The notes: a model not told the origin generated them from the sequence alone. Numbered from the stretch's first letter, positions 19,049 to 28,192 are shown. The stretch is DNA of 64,000 nucleotides from WTGA01 sp965214055 (GCA_965214055.1 OZ243931.1:3038001-3102000), one strand, 5' to 3'. A program made the numbers and translations.

Positions 19049-19069
19049 CACCGAGTATTGGGCACGCCT

Positions 19070-20152
19070 TTACCGGGCCAGTCTTTTTACTTCGGCCCGG
19101 TCGAATGTAAACCCGGTTCCGGGGCGATCGGGAACGACTATATTCCCCTCCTTGATTTCTATTTCTTCATTGAAAAGCCGAGCACACCAGGGCATGTGTT
19201 CAACGGAGATACAGTTACTTTCCGAAGCGGCAATGCACAGGCTGTGTTCCGTGAACAGATGACTGGAGACGGGGATGTCATAGGATGCCGCAAGAGCCGC
19301 ACTTCTTCGAAACTCGGTGTACCCCCCTATTCGCTGCAGGTCAGGCATCAGAATGTCCACCGCATCCGCCTCAATGATGTTGCGCATGCCGTAGCGGGTG
19401 TACTCCGTCTCCCCGGTGGCGATGGGAATCGTCAGGGCTGCCCGGACCTCGGCATGCCCTTTCAAATCATGGTATACGACGGGCTCTTCCAGCCACCCCA
19501 GATTGAATTCCTCCAGTTCCCTGCCAAGACGAATGGCCTGCTTTGCGGACAGCGACTGATTCAAATCGGACAACAGTTCAACCTGGTTCCCAACATGGTT
19601 TCGGATTTCCCGCACCCGCTCCACATCCTCCGCAATATTTTCACTGCCCAATCGAATTTTCATTGACCGGAATCCCTGGTTGATAAATTCATCGGCCTCT
19701 TTCAAACAGGTCTCAATGGACTGCGACAACCACAGTCCCCCGCTGGCATAGGTGCGCACTTCTTCCCGGCAGGCACCGAAAATCTTATGCAAAGGAAGGT
19801 TGGCGGCTTTACCGATAATATCCCAACAGGCCACGTCCAGTGCGGACAGTGCAGCAATTGAAAATCCCTTGTAGCCAATCGGATTCATTTCATCCCAGAT
19901 GCCGGCCCATATTGCTTCCACAAACCAGGGACTCCTGCCTTCCACCTGGTGGCGAAAACCCAAAATCATCTCATGCAATGCGCGCAACCTCACTGCGTTC
20001 AGGGTAAACGAATAAGATTCTCCGATCACCCCCTCATCGGTCTCGAGTTCCACCAGCACGCAACCAATGCTTCGCATGTCGTGAAGTGCAGTCCTGATGG
20101 GCCGGTCGAAGGGAACCTCAACCAGAGTGGTTTTCAACTGTGTTATTTTCAC
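19070..20152 (-). CDS. Enolase-superfamily dehydratase/racemase, mandelate racemase subgroup
   Basis: 360 residues starting at GTG. Expected features of the mandelate racemase/muconate lactonizing barrel: a capping domain to about 125, then the Lys-x-Lys site occupied by Lys165-Ile-Arg167. Metal ligands are Asp196 (SDLNQ), Glu222 (WLEEPV) and Glu248 (TGETEY), and a His298/Asp271 dyad (SSHLF; MPDLQRIGG) supplies the opposite base. The His-Asp dyad indicates a mandelate-racemase-type reaction on an alpha-hydroxy or sugar acid. The Lys-x-Arg variant occurs in some acid-sugar dehydratases, and the substrate is open. The gene lies 150 bases after a class II aldolase gene on the same strand, which would be logical in a sugar-acid or hydroxy-acid degradation unit. 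Confidence 0.88.
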   Translation of the reverse strand: MKITQLKTTLVEVPFDRPIRTALHDMRSIGCVLVELETDEGVIGESYSFTLNAVRLRALHEMILGFRHQVEGRSPWFVEAIWAGIWDEMNPIGYKGFSIAALSALDVACWDIIGKAANLPLHKIFGACREEVRTYASGGLWLSQSIETCLKEADEFINQGFRSMKIRLGSENIAEDVERVREIRNHVGNQVELLSDLNQSLSAKQAIRLGRELEEFNLGWLEEPVVYHDLKGHAEVRAALTIPIATGETEYTRYGMRNIIEADAVDILMPDLQRIGGYTEFRRSAALAASYDIPVSSHLFTEHSLCIAASESNCISVEHMPWCARLFNEEIEIKEGNIVVPDRPGTGFTFDRAEVKRLAR

Positions 20153-20302
20153 GCAGTCAACCTGTTCCCCTTCTCACTGGCCGCACCCACCGAGATGGCT
20201 TCATACCGCCATCCACCACGCAAAACCCGGGATGGAGCAAAGCGCGGGGTACGAACACATGACATGCTGCCAGGGCGATAAAGAGTGGGGTAACCGGCGG
20301 AT

Positions 20303-21070
20303 TCAGATTTTGTATGTTGGGTCCAGCCTGTCACACCTTCTTTTCAGTGCCGGCCATTCGTACCGGCCGGGTGAGAAGGATTCATATTGTCTGCAGGACA
20401 ACTCCCACAGGTCTTTTGTCGCAGGTTCCAGCGGTATTCCTGCACTTTGCGCCTGCACCGCGACTTCGCACATGCGAATGGTGTAATACATATTCATGAA
20501 GGCTTCTCCTGCAGTTTCGCCGACTGTGAGAAATCCATGATTCTGCATTACCAGAACTTTATTCTCCCCCAGGTTCCCGGCAATCCGGAATCGCTCCTCC
20601 ATATCCACCGACAAGCCTTCCCACGGATGGTACCCCACTTTCCCATACAACATGGAAGAATCCTGAACCCAGTAGGGAATGCCCTCCTTGAATGCGGTGG
20701 CTGCCAGTGCCGAAGGAGGATGCGCATGAAAAACAAATTTGTTGTTCGGATGGTGGAGATGAATGGCACTGTGGATGATAAACCCGGCTGTATTGATATC
20801 CGGGGGACCCTCCAGCACATTGCCGTTTTCATCCACCTTGATCAGGTTCGAAGCGGTCACCTCTTCATACAAAAGACCAAAGCGATGCATCAGAAAATGA
20901 TGATCCGTACCGGGTACACGCGCAGTGATATGGTTCCAGATCGTATCATCCCAGCCCATCATATGGGTCAACCTGAACATCGCAGCCAAATCCACCCTGA
21001 CTTCTTTTTCCCTGGCATCTGCGGGTGCAAGTGTTGCCCGGCCCATTTCGTTGACAATTTCTTTGTTCAT
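20303..21070 (-). CDS. Class II aldolase/adducin family protein
   Basis: 255 residues, typical length for class II aldolases. These enzymes bind zinc and catalyse retro-aldol cleavage or decarboxylation of small hydroxy acids. Zinc ligands are visible in VFHAHPPSALA (two His) and in MQNHGFLTVG (His), and an acidic residue is expected near EEVTASNLIKV. The N-terminal 20 residues are variable. An AAAGAGAAA sequence lies just before the ATG at 21070. It is upstream of the enolase-superfamily gene on the same strand and the two are probably co-transcribed. Confidence 0.88.
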   Translation of the reverse strand: MNKEIVNEMGRATLAPADAREKEVRVDLAAMFRLTHMMGWDDTIWNHITARVPGTDHHFLMHRFGLLYEEVTASNLIKVDENGNVLEGPPDINTAGFIIHSAIHLHHPNNKFVFHAHPPSALAATAFKEGIPYWVQDSSMLYGKVGYHPWEGLSVDMEERFRIAGNLGENKVLVMQNHGFLTVGETAGEAFMNMYYTIRMCEVAVQAQSAGIPLEPATKDLWELSCRQYESFSPGRYEWPALKRRCDRLDPTYKI

Positions 21071-22193
21071 GAAGTTTCTCTTTGGTGTTCAATTTTCTAT
21101 CGGCCCTTTGAAAAGCCGATTGGCGCATCCCCCCACCCATGCCCTGTCTTTCAACTGGTTCATCAAAAGCCCGGTTGCCAAATGGGACGGTGTGATTTTA
21201 TAGCACATTTCCGGGCCGCTTTGTTGCGCCCGGGACAAAGTTGAAAACCCGGATAACGGGGAAGTACAATGGTGCCATGGGAAACAGCCCCTGTATCTGG
21301 CGGAAAACGAAGTTTTACCTGGCGAGCACACTGGAAATGATGACGTTTGTGGGGGTCAACTCTGCCCAGACTCGAAAAGACAGAAAACAAGGGAACGGGA
21401 AGAAAAATGCCCTCCTCCCCATCGGTGCCGTCATCACGATTCCGGGTAGGTGCGTGATGCCACCCCTATGGATTGCCGTGACAACCTGGCCTTTCAGAGT
21501 GCATTGACCCGTTGTCCCAACGGACGGTCGGGGCCATCCTGTCGGAATTCGTTCTGATTTCAGATTCATGTTTCAGACTTTTTTGTGGAGTATTGTTGGT
21601 TATTCATCTCCAGAATTGAGAGCGGCCCCCTGCAGGATACCGCTGCGACGGGGAAGAGAAGGGAGGGGCTTCAAGCCATTCATCCAGGAAGGAGGTAAGG
21701 AACTCCAGTCAGTGCCCTGTCTAAACAATCCTGTATATAATGTTTCTTTATTAAGTATTTAATATCAACAAATTATGTTAATAAATTAATGTTTATTGTT
21801 TCCATAATGTCGCATTGCCCGGCCTGACAGTTCGTAAGGAAAAATGGAAATGCGGTTATTCCATGGAGACAAAACCGGTGCCCCCTGCCAGCAAGTCATT
21901 GCAGGATAACCGGACTGATGTGATGGACAGTCTTCATGCCAGCGGACGGACTGGACCCGGTATTTGATGAATGGTCCAACCGGACCGGAGACGGAACCGT
22001 CCGTCTGCACAGGCCAATTCATCGTTTCCCGGGATATGAATGGATACTACAATCCCGGAGATTCCTGTACTACAATGCACCGAAGAGGATGAAGATTCCA
22101 GTTTCGCAGGAGGGATATCGTGATTTTTCCTGGAGGTCTGGATATCCGGCATTCTGCACAATTTAACCACCGAACACCGTGAGAATCCGAAAA
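21071..22193. other. Long intergenic region with an AT-rich control segment
   Basis: 1.1 kb between divergent genes. No ORF here has family resemblance or a plausible start. Bases 21720-21820 are strikingly AT-rich and include TATAAT at 21736-21741, but without a recognisable -35 box at the right distance. This is probably the promoter or regulator-binding region for the Rieske gene or for the aldolase gene. The remainder (21190-21700) is unremarkable. Confidence 0.5.
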
Positions 22194-23327
22194 ATGAATG
22201 GTAAGAGTGGAGCATCTTTCAATCTGGGACGATTTTCAGAAGATCCGACGGAATCCTGGACCCTGCCGGGAATGTATTACTACGACAACCGTATCTTCAC
22301 CCAGGAGCGGGAGAGAATTTTTTACCGAACCTGGCAATATGCCTGCCATGTTTCACGGCTGAAAAATTCCGGTGACTACTATGTCCGCGATATCGGAGAC
22401 CAGAGCATTCTGGTTCTGCGGGACGATCATGGTGAAATCCAGGCGTATCACAATGTTTGCCAGCACCGTGCTCACCGACTGCTGGAAGGCCATGGCAAAA
22501 CCGGAAAACTGATAACCTGCCCCTATCATTCCTGGTGCTATCGTTTAAACGGAAAACTGCAATATGCACGGGGCAGTGAAGGGGTGCAGGATTTCCCCGC
22601 CGATGAAATACACCTTCAGGCCGTCCGCACCGATTCCATTTGTGGATTTGTTTTCATCAACCTGGACCTGGAAGCGAAGCCCATGTCCGAAGAGTTCCCG
22701 GGTCTGGAAGAAGATATCCTGGGCCTGGCACCCAATGCCGAAAACCTGGTGCTGGCCCATTCCCATGACTATAAACTTGCGGCAAACTGGAAAAACTCCA
22801 TGGAAAACTACTCGGAATGCTACCACTGCCCCAATCGGCATCCTTCCTTGGTGAATGGTGCCCTGGATATTACCCAATACAGAATCAAGACCCTCGACGG
22901 CTATCATCGGCATGTCACCACGGATGTGGGGGACAATCAAATGTATGCCATGTCCTCTTCCCCAGGCCAATCCATGGAGAGTTTTGGAAGCTGGCTGGTC
23001 TGGCCAAGCATGGTGTTCGAAGTCTATCCCGGCGGTTACCTGACAACATTCAACCATGTACCCCTTGCGCCGGAAAGGACCCTGCAGGAAACAGAATGGT
23101 ATTTCACAGGGAACACACCATCGAAGAAAGAGAAAGAAGTTATTGATTTTGTTCAAAGTGTACGCGAAGAAGACATCCCGATTTGTGAAAGTGTCCAACG
23201 GGGACTGCACAGCAAGGGTTACAAACAGGGACGTTTTGTGGTGGATCGTGACCGGACCTACGTCAGCGAACATGCGGTACATGATTTTCAGTTGAGAGTC
23301 ATCAGGGCCCTGGATAAACCGTTGTAA
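22194..23327 (+). CDS. Rieske [2Fe-2S] oxygenase alpha subunit, quaternary-amine type (second copy)
   Basis: 377 residues from ATG 22194; a GTG at 22179 would add five. Rieske ligands are Cys89-x-His91 and Cys109-x2-His112. The catalytic iron site is ENYSECYHCPNRH at 204-216, with His211 and His216 as ligands and Glu208 in the bridging position, as in the Rieske gene at 6.3-7.3 kb. The third ligand is in EEDIPICESVQRGL. The C-terminal pattern fits quaternary-ammonium oxygenases such as carnitine, betaine or stachydrine demethylases. The FAD oxidoreductase 360 bases downstream is not an obvious reductase partner, because it lacks a [2Fe-2S] ferredoxin domain. Upstream lies a 1.1 kb control region. 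Confidence 0.92.
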   Translation: MNGKSGASFNLGRFSEDPTESWTLPGMYYYDNRIFTQERERIFYRTWQYACHVSRLKNSGDYYVRDIGDQSILVLRDDHGEIQAYHNVCQHRAHRLLEGHGKTGKLITCPYHSWCYRLNGKLQYARGSEGVQDFPADEIHLQAVRTDSICGFVFINLDLEAKPMSEEFPGLEEDILGLAPNAENLVLAHSHDYKLAANWKNSMENYSECYHCPNRHPSLVNGALDITQYRIKTLDGYHRHVTTDVGDNQMYAMSSSPGQSMESFGSWLVWPSMVFEVYPGGYLTTFNHVPLAPERTLQETEWYFTGNTPSKKEKEVIDFVQSVREEDIPICESVQRGLHSKGYKQGRFVVDRDRTYVSEHAVHDFQLRVIRALDKPL

Positions 23328-23690
23328 TCACCGGATGATCCCCAGAAATAACGCGGTGGCGATGCAGATTTTATCGGCAGTTCCTCTCCGAAACCGGAAA
23401 TAAAACTGACACCCTGAGGGGGGTATCCGCAAAGGACTTGCCCCCGTATTTTCTACACTGTCCCCATGCCATCATTCTGACCGTCATCTTTGCATGGTGA
23501 TCATGGTCATGGCCGCATCAACCACCCACGGTAATCTCCGTGGACACAGACGCTGTCCATTGAATCCACCCGAAGCCAATACACAAAGTTAACGACCGTT
23601 CCGGTCAAAAGCAGACACAGACACCGTATTTGAATTCGCTGACACGGGGGTCGGGTGCGTCAATCTGACGAATTGCCGTATACTCTCGCC
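23328..23690. other. Intergenic region before the FAD oxidoreductase gene
   Basis: 363 bases with no supported gene. The composition is mixed, with no clear stem-loop plus T-run and no good promoter pair. A separate promoter for the next gene is possible but cannot be pointed to. Confidence 0.4.
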
Positions 23691-24926
23691 ATGAAAAAGG
23701 TAATCGTTGTCGGTGCAGGGATTGTCGGAATTTGCTGTGCGCTTGAGTTGCGTAAGCAGGGCTGTGAGGTGATGCTCGTTGACCGCGGTTCTCCGGGTGG
23801 CGGGACCAGTTCAGGCAATGCAGGCGTGATCAGCACCAATGGCATCGCCCCCTACCCGGGACCGGGCATGCTCTCCAGGATACTGCATCTGGGATTCAAC
23901 CGGGATCCCCGTGTGAAATTTCACTGGCCTCATTTTTTTGAACTGCTGCCCAACCTGATCCGGTTCCTGGGCAACTGCAACCACAAGTCGTATGCACAGG
24001 GCGTCGCCGCATTGAGCTATCTGTTGAGGGATGCCATGGATTTGCACCATCAACTGTTGCGGGAATCCAACGCCGAATCCCTGTTCAATGATACGGGCTG
24101 GCTTCGCCTTTATCGCTCGGAAGAGACCTTTGCACAGTCTGATCAGGAACGAACCAACTACGATCAGTATGACGTACCCTACAAACTCCTCAATGCAGGC
24201 GAAATCAGGGAACTGGAACCGGATATTGCCTTTGCCTACCACAAGGGCATCTGGTTGACCGGTACGCCCTCTGTTTACAATCCCGAAAAACTTTGCCGGG
24301 CCTATTTTGACCTGTACCGCTCCTTGGGGGGAATGTTTGCCAATGAAGAAGCACGGCAATTGCGGCGTAGTGGGACCGGGTGGGAGGTGATAACCGGGTC
24401 AGACAGACTGGAAACCAGCGACGTACTGGTCTGCATGGGTGCCCATTCCAATCAGCTGCTTTCCACCATTGGCCTGCAAATGCCCTTGTTTATTGAACGG
24501 GGCTACCATTTGGTCTATCAGCCGGCCGAGGGGAAATCCCTGACCCGTTCTATCCTGGATGCGGAGCAGGGACTGTGCATCACTCCCATGGATATGGGTA
24601 TTCGCGTCACCTCCGCCGTCAATATTGTTGCGAAGGACACCAGTCCCCATTACGACCAGATTCTGAACCTCATCCCACAGATAGAACGCATCTTCCCCAT
24701 GTCCAAACGACTGGTTGATGAACCCTGGATGGGGCGGCGGCCAAGTACCCCGGACTCATTGCCCATCATCGGACCAATGCCGGGTCACCCGGGTTTGTGC
24801 CTGGCTTTTGGCCACCAGCATTTGGGATTGACAGCGGGCCCAAAAACCGGGAAGCTGATTGCAGCGCAAATACTGGGTAAACCGGTAGACAGCGAAGCCA
24901 GCGCATTTTCTCCGGTCCGATTTTGA
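23691..24926 (+). CDS. FAD-dependent oxidoreductase, DadA/glycine-oxidase-like (DAO family)
   Basis: 411 residues from ATG 23691, chosen because the Rossmann motif VIVVGAGIVG then starts at residue 4 as usual; the upstream start at 23655 adds 12 residues. GxGxxG is at 8-13, followed by VDRGSPGGGTSSGNAGVIS, the FAD contact typical of D-amino-acid dehydrogenase DadA. The C-terminal FAD contact is in GRRPSTPDSLPIIGPMPG and GHQHLGLTAGPKTGKL. Such enzymes oxidise D-amino acids or secondary amines and pass electrons to quinone or oxygen. The gene sits between a Rieske demethylase and a ureohydrolase, so N-methyl amino acid oxidation is a reasonable guess. The ureohydrolase gene follows after 27 bases. 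Confidence 0.88.
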   Translation: MKKVIVVGAGIVGICCALELRKQGCEVMLVDRGSPGGGTSSGNAGVISTNGIAPYPGPGMLSRILHLGFNRDPRVKFHWPHFFELLPNLIRFLGNCNHKSYAQGVAALSYLLRDAMDLHHQLLRESNAESLFNDTGWLRLYRSEETFAQSDQERTNYDQYDVPYKLLNAGEIRELEPDIAFAYHKGIWLTGTPSVYNPEKLCRAYFDLYRSLGGMFANEEARQLRRSGTGWEVITGSDRLETSDVLVCMGAHSNQLLSTIGLQMPLFIERGYHLVYQPAEGKSLTRSILDAEQGLCITPMDMGIRVTSAVNIVAKDTSPHYDQILNLIPQIERIFPMSKRLVDEPWMGRRPSTPDSLPIIGPMPGHPGLCLAFGHQHLGLTAGPKTGKLIAAQILGKPVDSEASAFSPVRF

Positions 24927-24953
24927 TCACAACTCCTTTTTAGGAAAAATTTT

Positions 24954-25916
24954 ATGAATGACAATAAACCCCCTCCCGTTGAACCCATCAGCGGCAGCAT
25001 CTTCCCGCGCTATGCCGGTCCCTCGACATTTTGCCGCTTGCCCGAATTGAGAGATGTGCCTTACTGTGATGCTGCAATTCTGGGGATTCCGTTTGATTCC
25101 GGAACCAGTTACCGCCCCGGTGCCCGATTCGGCCCCCAGGCCATCCGGCAGGCATCCCGGCATCTGCGGTACAACTTCCATCCCGCCTATAATACCGAAC
25201 CATTCCGGGAGGTCCAGGTTGCCGATGCGGGGGATGTCGGTTGCAATCCCTTTAATATCGATGAAGCGATTGAACAAATCGAAACCGCGGCGACGGATCT
25301 GTATGGCAAGGCCGATGCCATAATCAGCCTGGGAGGGGACCATACCATTGCGGTTCCCCTGCTGCGTGCTGTCAACAAAAAGACAGGCGGCCCCGTCGCT
25401 CTGGTTCATTTTGATGCCCATCTGGATACCTGGGACACCTATTTTGGCGCCCCGTATACCCATGGAACACCGTTTCGGCGCGCTGCGGAAGAAGGTTTGT
25501 TCCTGGATAACGCTTCCATGCATGTCGGAATTCGCGGCCCACTCTATAGCTCCGATGATTTGAAAAACGATGAAGAACTGGGCTTCAAGGTGATTCACTG
25601 CGATGAGTTGCAGACGCACGGCGTGGACCACATCGTCGAGCGGATACGTGCCCGGGTTGGTGACCATCCGCTCTATCTTTCCATTGATATCGATGTGCTG
25701 GACCCCTCCCATGCGCCGGGCACCGGAACACCGGAAATTGCCGGACTTTCAAGCCGTGAGCTGGTGAATATCATTCGCGGATTAAAGGGGCTCAATTTGA
25801 TTTCAGCCGATATCGTCGAGGTTGCCCCGGCGTATGACCATGCCGAACTGACATCCCTGGCCGCTGCAACCATTGCCTTTGAAATGGTCAACCTGCTAGT
25901 CTGCCGACCAAAATGA
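24954..25916 (+). CDS. Ureohydrolase, agmatinase/guanidinobutyrase type
   Basis: 320 residues of the arginase/agmatinase fold, releasing urea from a guanidino group. The binuclear manganese ligands are complete: His130 in SLGGDH, Asp154, His156 and Asp158 in FDAHLD, and Asp245 and Asp247 in SIDIDVLDP. Segments GIPFDSGTSYRPGARFGP and HGTPFRRA (His170) are those of the agmatinase branch. MHVGIRGPLYSSDDL resembles guanidinopropionase/guanidinobutyrase more than biosynthetic SpeB, so a catabolic guanidino acid may be the substrate. A TAGGA ribosome site precedes the ATG. Its stop overlaps the ATG of the acetyltransferase gene (ATGA at 25913-25916), so both are translated together. Confidence 0.92.
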   Translation: MNDNKPPPVEPISGSIFPRYAGPSTFCRLPELRDVPYCDAAILGIPFDSGTSYRPGARFGPQAIRQASRHLRYNFHPAYNTEPFREVQVADAGDVGCNPFNIDEAIEQIETAATDLYGKADAIISLGGDHTIAVPLLRAVNKKTGGPVALVHFDAHLDTWDTYFGAPYTHGTPFRRAAEEGLFLDNASMHVGIRGPLYSSDDLKNDEELGFKVIHCDELQTHGVDHIVERIRARVGDHPLYLSIDIDVLDPSHAPGTGTPEIAGLSSRELVNIIRGLKGLNLISADIVEVAPAYDHAELTSLAAATIAFEMVNLLVCRPK

Positions 25917-26413
25917 CCTTCCTCATCCGGGATGTGGCTTCTGAGGACTCGGATGCCGTGAACGGGATTGCAAACTGGTACATCGAAAACACCGCCATCA
26001 ATTTTGACCAGACCGCCTGGCCCCCGGAGAAACGGCGGGCCTGGATAGAGGATTTTATCCAGCCGGACACCCCTTATCACCTGCTGGTTGGACTGGCCGA
26101 TGACACCATTGTCGGTTTCGCCTGCAATACCCGATTTCGGCCAAAAGCCTCGTACGATTGTTCAACGGAAACCTCCGTGTACATTGATCACAGGCATCAC
26201 TCCATGGGCTATGGCTGTCGATTGTATGAATCACTGCTCAGCCAGGTGGATGACGAGCAGTTCCACCGTGCCTATGCCGTCATCACCCTGCCCAATCCCG
26301 GGTCAGTCAAATTACATGAGCGACTGGGTTTTGTGTGTGCCGGCGTTTTCAATGAGATGGGACAGAAATTTGACCGGTACCACGACGTTGCGATCTATGA
26401 AAAACGGCTTTAG
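25913..26413 (+). CDS. GNAT acetyltransferase, phosphinothricin acetyltransferase-like
   Basis: 166 residues. The N-terminal FLIRDVASEDSDAVNGIANWYIENTAINFD and the central block ending in SVYIDHRHHSMGYGCRLYESLL (the acetyl-CoA-binding motif A, with a glycine-containing loop) follow the Pat/Bar pattern. The C-terminal NPGSVKLHERLGFVCAGVF is the typical GNAT closing motif. These enzymes acetylate free amino groups of amino-acid-like compounds. ATGA overlap with the ureohydrolase implies one operon, perhaps for inactivating or processing the amine product. Confidence 0.88.
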   Translation: MTFLIRDVASEDSDAVNGIANWYIENTAINFDQTAWPPEKRRAWIEDFIQPDTPYHLLVGLADDTIVGFACNTRFRPKASYDCSTETSVYIDHRHHSMGYGCRLYESLLSQVDDEQFHRAYAVITLPNPGSVKLHERLGFVCAGVFNEMGQKFDRYHDVAIYEKRL

Positions 26414-26923
26414 GAAAACCTGTTTCAGCGTGCCAGATGGGTTCGGCTCTCAAATCTCCCGCACACGTTCCCCCGACAGTAAAGCACTTTGGTCGCAAGC
26501 ATATCCGGGGAGATAGTAACCAGTCTCCCCACCCCACTTGGGAGGATATCCTCAACGGGACAAACAGGCATCAATGCATTTGAAAGCCGTGTAGTCGGAG
26601 GTTCTGCCAGAACTGCCACCATGACTAATGACAAACGCCGGATTTTTACGGTTTGACTTTTTTATGCCACCGTCCCATCCGGTACGCTGATTAAGCCCGC
26701 AATGCTGCTGTCTGATTTTTGGTTGCGCAGGCTTTGAACAGGATTTATTCGAGATAGGTTCGGATCCAAAAAATACTGTAGAGCTTTCAGTCTGTGTGCA
26801 GTTCAAATACCTCAATCAGGATGCTGTTAAAGATCAGCCTTACTGAAAAAGCGATTGAATCCATTGCGCGAAGCTGGTTCCGCAGTACACAAATATGCGA
26901 TGACAAACGACGTGGCAGGAGGT
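26414..26923. other. Intergenic region between convergent genes
   Basis: 510 bases without a supported gene. The section 26740-26900 is AT-richer. An A-run near 26768 lacks a proper stem, so it is not called as a terminator. No repeat or RNA gene was recognised. Confidence 0.4.
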
Positions 26924-28117
26924 TTATTGGGTTACCGGGTCGGGTCCATAGGCTTCCCGGTATTGGCGTGAAAGCTTTTGTGCCTCGGCAATCTCAGCAG
27001 GAGTCATCTTTCCAGCGGTAAGTTCTTTGTTGTTCTTTGCGAATGCATCCCCCTGAGCGGCAGCGATACTGAACCAGGCATAGGCTTGCACCCTGTCCTC
27101 GGGAATTCCGTCGCCGCCGGCATACATTAAACCGAGGTCGTTTTGTGCCCCGGCAAGTCCCTGCTCGGCAGCCTTTCGGTACCACCGTACAGCCTCGGTA
27201 TCGTCTTCGGGTACGCCTTCGCCGCTGTCATACATAGCACCGAGGTTGTATTGCGCCCAGGCATCTCCCTGCTCGGCAGCCTTTCGGTACCACCGTACAG
27301 CCTCGGCATCGTCTTCGGGTACACCTTCGCCGCTGTCATACATAGCACCGAGGTTGTATTGCGCCCAGGCATATCCCTGTTCGGCAGCCTTTCGGTACCA
27401 CCGTACAGCCTCGGCATCGTCTTCGGGTACACCTTCGCCGTTGTCATACATAACACCGAGGTTGTTTTGCGCCCAGGCATCTCCCTGCTCGGCAGCCTTT
27501 CGGTACCACCGTACGGCCTCGGCATCGTCTTCGGGTACACCTTCGCCGTTGTCATACATGGTACCGAGGCTGTATTGCGCCCAGGAAAGTCCCTGCTCGG
27601 CAGCCTTTCGGTACCACCGTACAGCCTCGGCATCGTCTTCGGGTACGCCTTCGCCGTTGGCATACATAACACCGAGGTTGTTTTGCGCCTGGACATCTCC
27701 CTGTTCGGCAGCCTTTCGGTACCACCGTACAGCCTCGGTATCGTCTTCGGGTACACCTTCGCCGTTGTCATACATAGTACCGAGATTGTATTGCGCCGAG
27801 CCATCTCCCTGCTCGGCAGCCTTTCGGTACCACCGTACAGCCTCGGCATCGTCTTCGGGTACACCTTCGCCGTTGGCATACATGAAACCGAGGTCGTTTT
27901 GTGCCCCGGCAAGTCCCTGCTCAGCAGCCTTTCGGTACCACCGTACAGCCTCGGCATCGTCTTCGGGTACACCTTCGCCGCTGTCATACATGGTACCGAG
28001 GTTGTATTGCGCCCAGGCATCTCCCTGTTCTGCCGCTTTTCTCAAGGCATCCAGGTCATTCTCTGCTTGCACGGGATATGCAAGAAAAAGCAGGCACGTG
28101 AGCAAAAACCGGAACAT
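26924..28117 (-). CDS. Secreted Sel1-repeat protein
   Basis: 397 residues: signal peptide MFRFLLTCLLFLAYPVQA (cut near residue 18), then nine 36-residue Sel1-type TPR-like repeats from about residue 29 to 352, each close to AEQGDAWAQYNLGTMYDSGE. The ninth repeat is divergent (IPEDRVQAYAWFS), and a degenerate half-repeat with a charged tail ends the protein. Sel1 repeats form a curved helical solenoid for protein-protein contacts, often at the cell envelope. The repeats are nearly identical in DNA as well, which indicates recent expansion. The gene is divergent from rph with 75 bases between. Confidence 0.93.
   Translation of the reverse strand: MFRFLLTCLLFLAYPVQAENDLDALRKAAEQGDAWAQYNLGTMYDSGEGVPEDDAEAVRWYRKAAEQGLAGAQNDLGFMYANGEGVPEDDAEAVRWYRKAAEQGDGSAQYNLGTMYDNGEGVPEDDTEAVRWYRKAAEQGDVQAQNNLGVMYANGEGVPEDDAEAVRWYRKAAEQGLSWAQYSLGTMYDNGEGVPEDDAEAVRWYRKAAEQGDAWAQNNLGVMYDNGEGVPEDDAEAVRWYRKAAEQGYAWAQYNLGAMYDSGEGVPEDDAEAVRWYRKAAEQGDAWAQYNLGAMYDSGEGVPEDDTEAVRWYRKAAEQGLAGAQNDLGLMYAGGDGIPEDRVQAYAWFSIAAAQGDAFAKNNKELTAGKMTPAEIAEAQKLSRQYREAYGPDPVTQ
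27062..28033 (-). repeat. Tandem 108-base repeat array coding for Sel1 units
   Basis: Nine units of 108 bases. A core such as CGGCAGCCTTTCGGTACCAC recurs every 108 bases (27165, 27273, 27381 and so on), with very few silent differences. The period is a multiple of three, so copy number can change without breaking the frame, and long spurious ORFs appear in the other frames. Confidence 0.9.
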
Positions 28118-28159
28118 GGCGGGACTATAGCACAGCCGGAATCCGATTGAAGCCTCGGG

Positions 28160-28165
28160 TATAAT
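28160..28165 (+). promoter_or_regulatory. Possible -10 box of rph
   Basis: TATAAT lies 28 bases before the rph ATG in the divergent gap with the Sel1 gene. No good -35 box is present at 16-18 bases, so this is only a candidate. Confidence 0.35.
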
Positions 28166-28192
28166 CGGGCAAATTCAACTGTTGTCCTGAAC

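Noticed and set aside
21736..21741. TATAAT as a defined promoter of the second Rieske gene
   Set aside because: No -35 box at 16-18 bases and a distance of over 450 bases to the gene; kept only as part of an AT-rich control region.
27062..28033. Regular repeat array that could suggest a CRISPR
   Set aside because: Units are contiguous 108-base coding repeats without unique spacers; they translate into Sel1 units.
27127..28150. Long open frames on both strands over the Sel1 gene (about 294-335 codons)
   Set aside because: The 108-base repeat is a multiple of three and free of stops in several frames, so long shadows arise automatically. Only the minus-strand Sel1 frame has a signal peptide and a known repeat.
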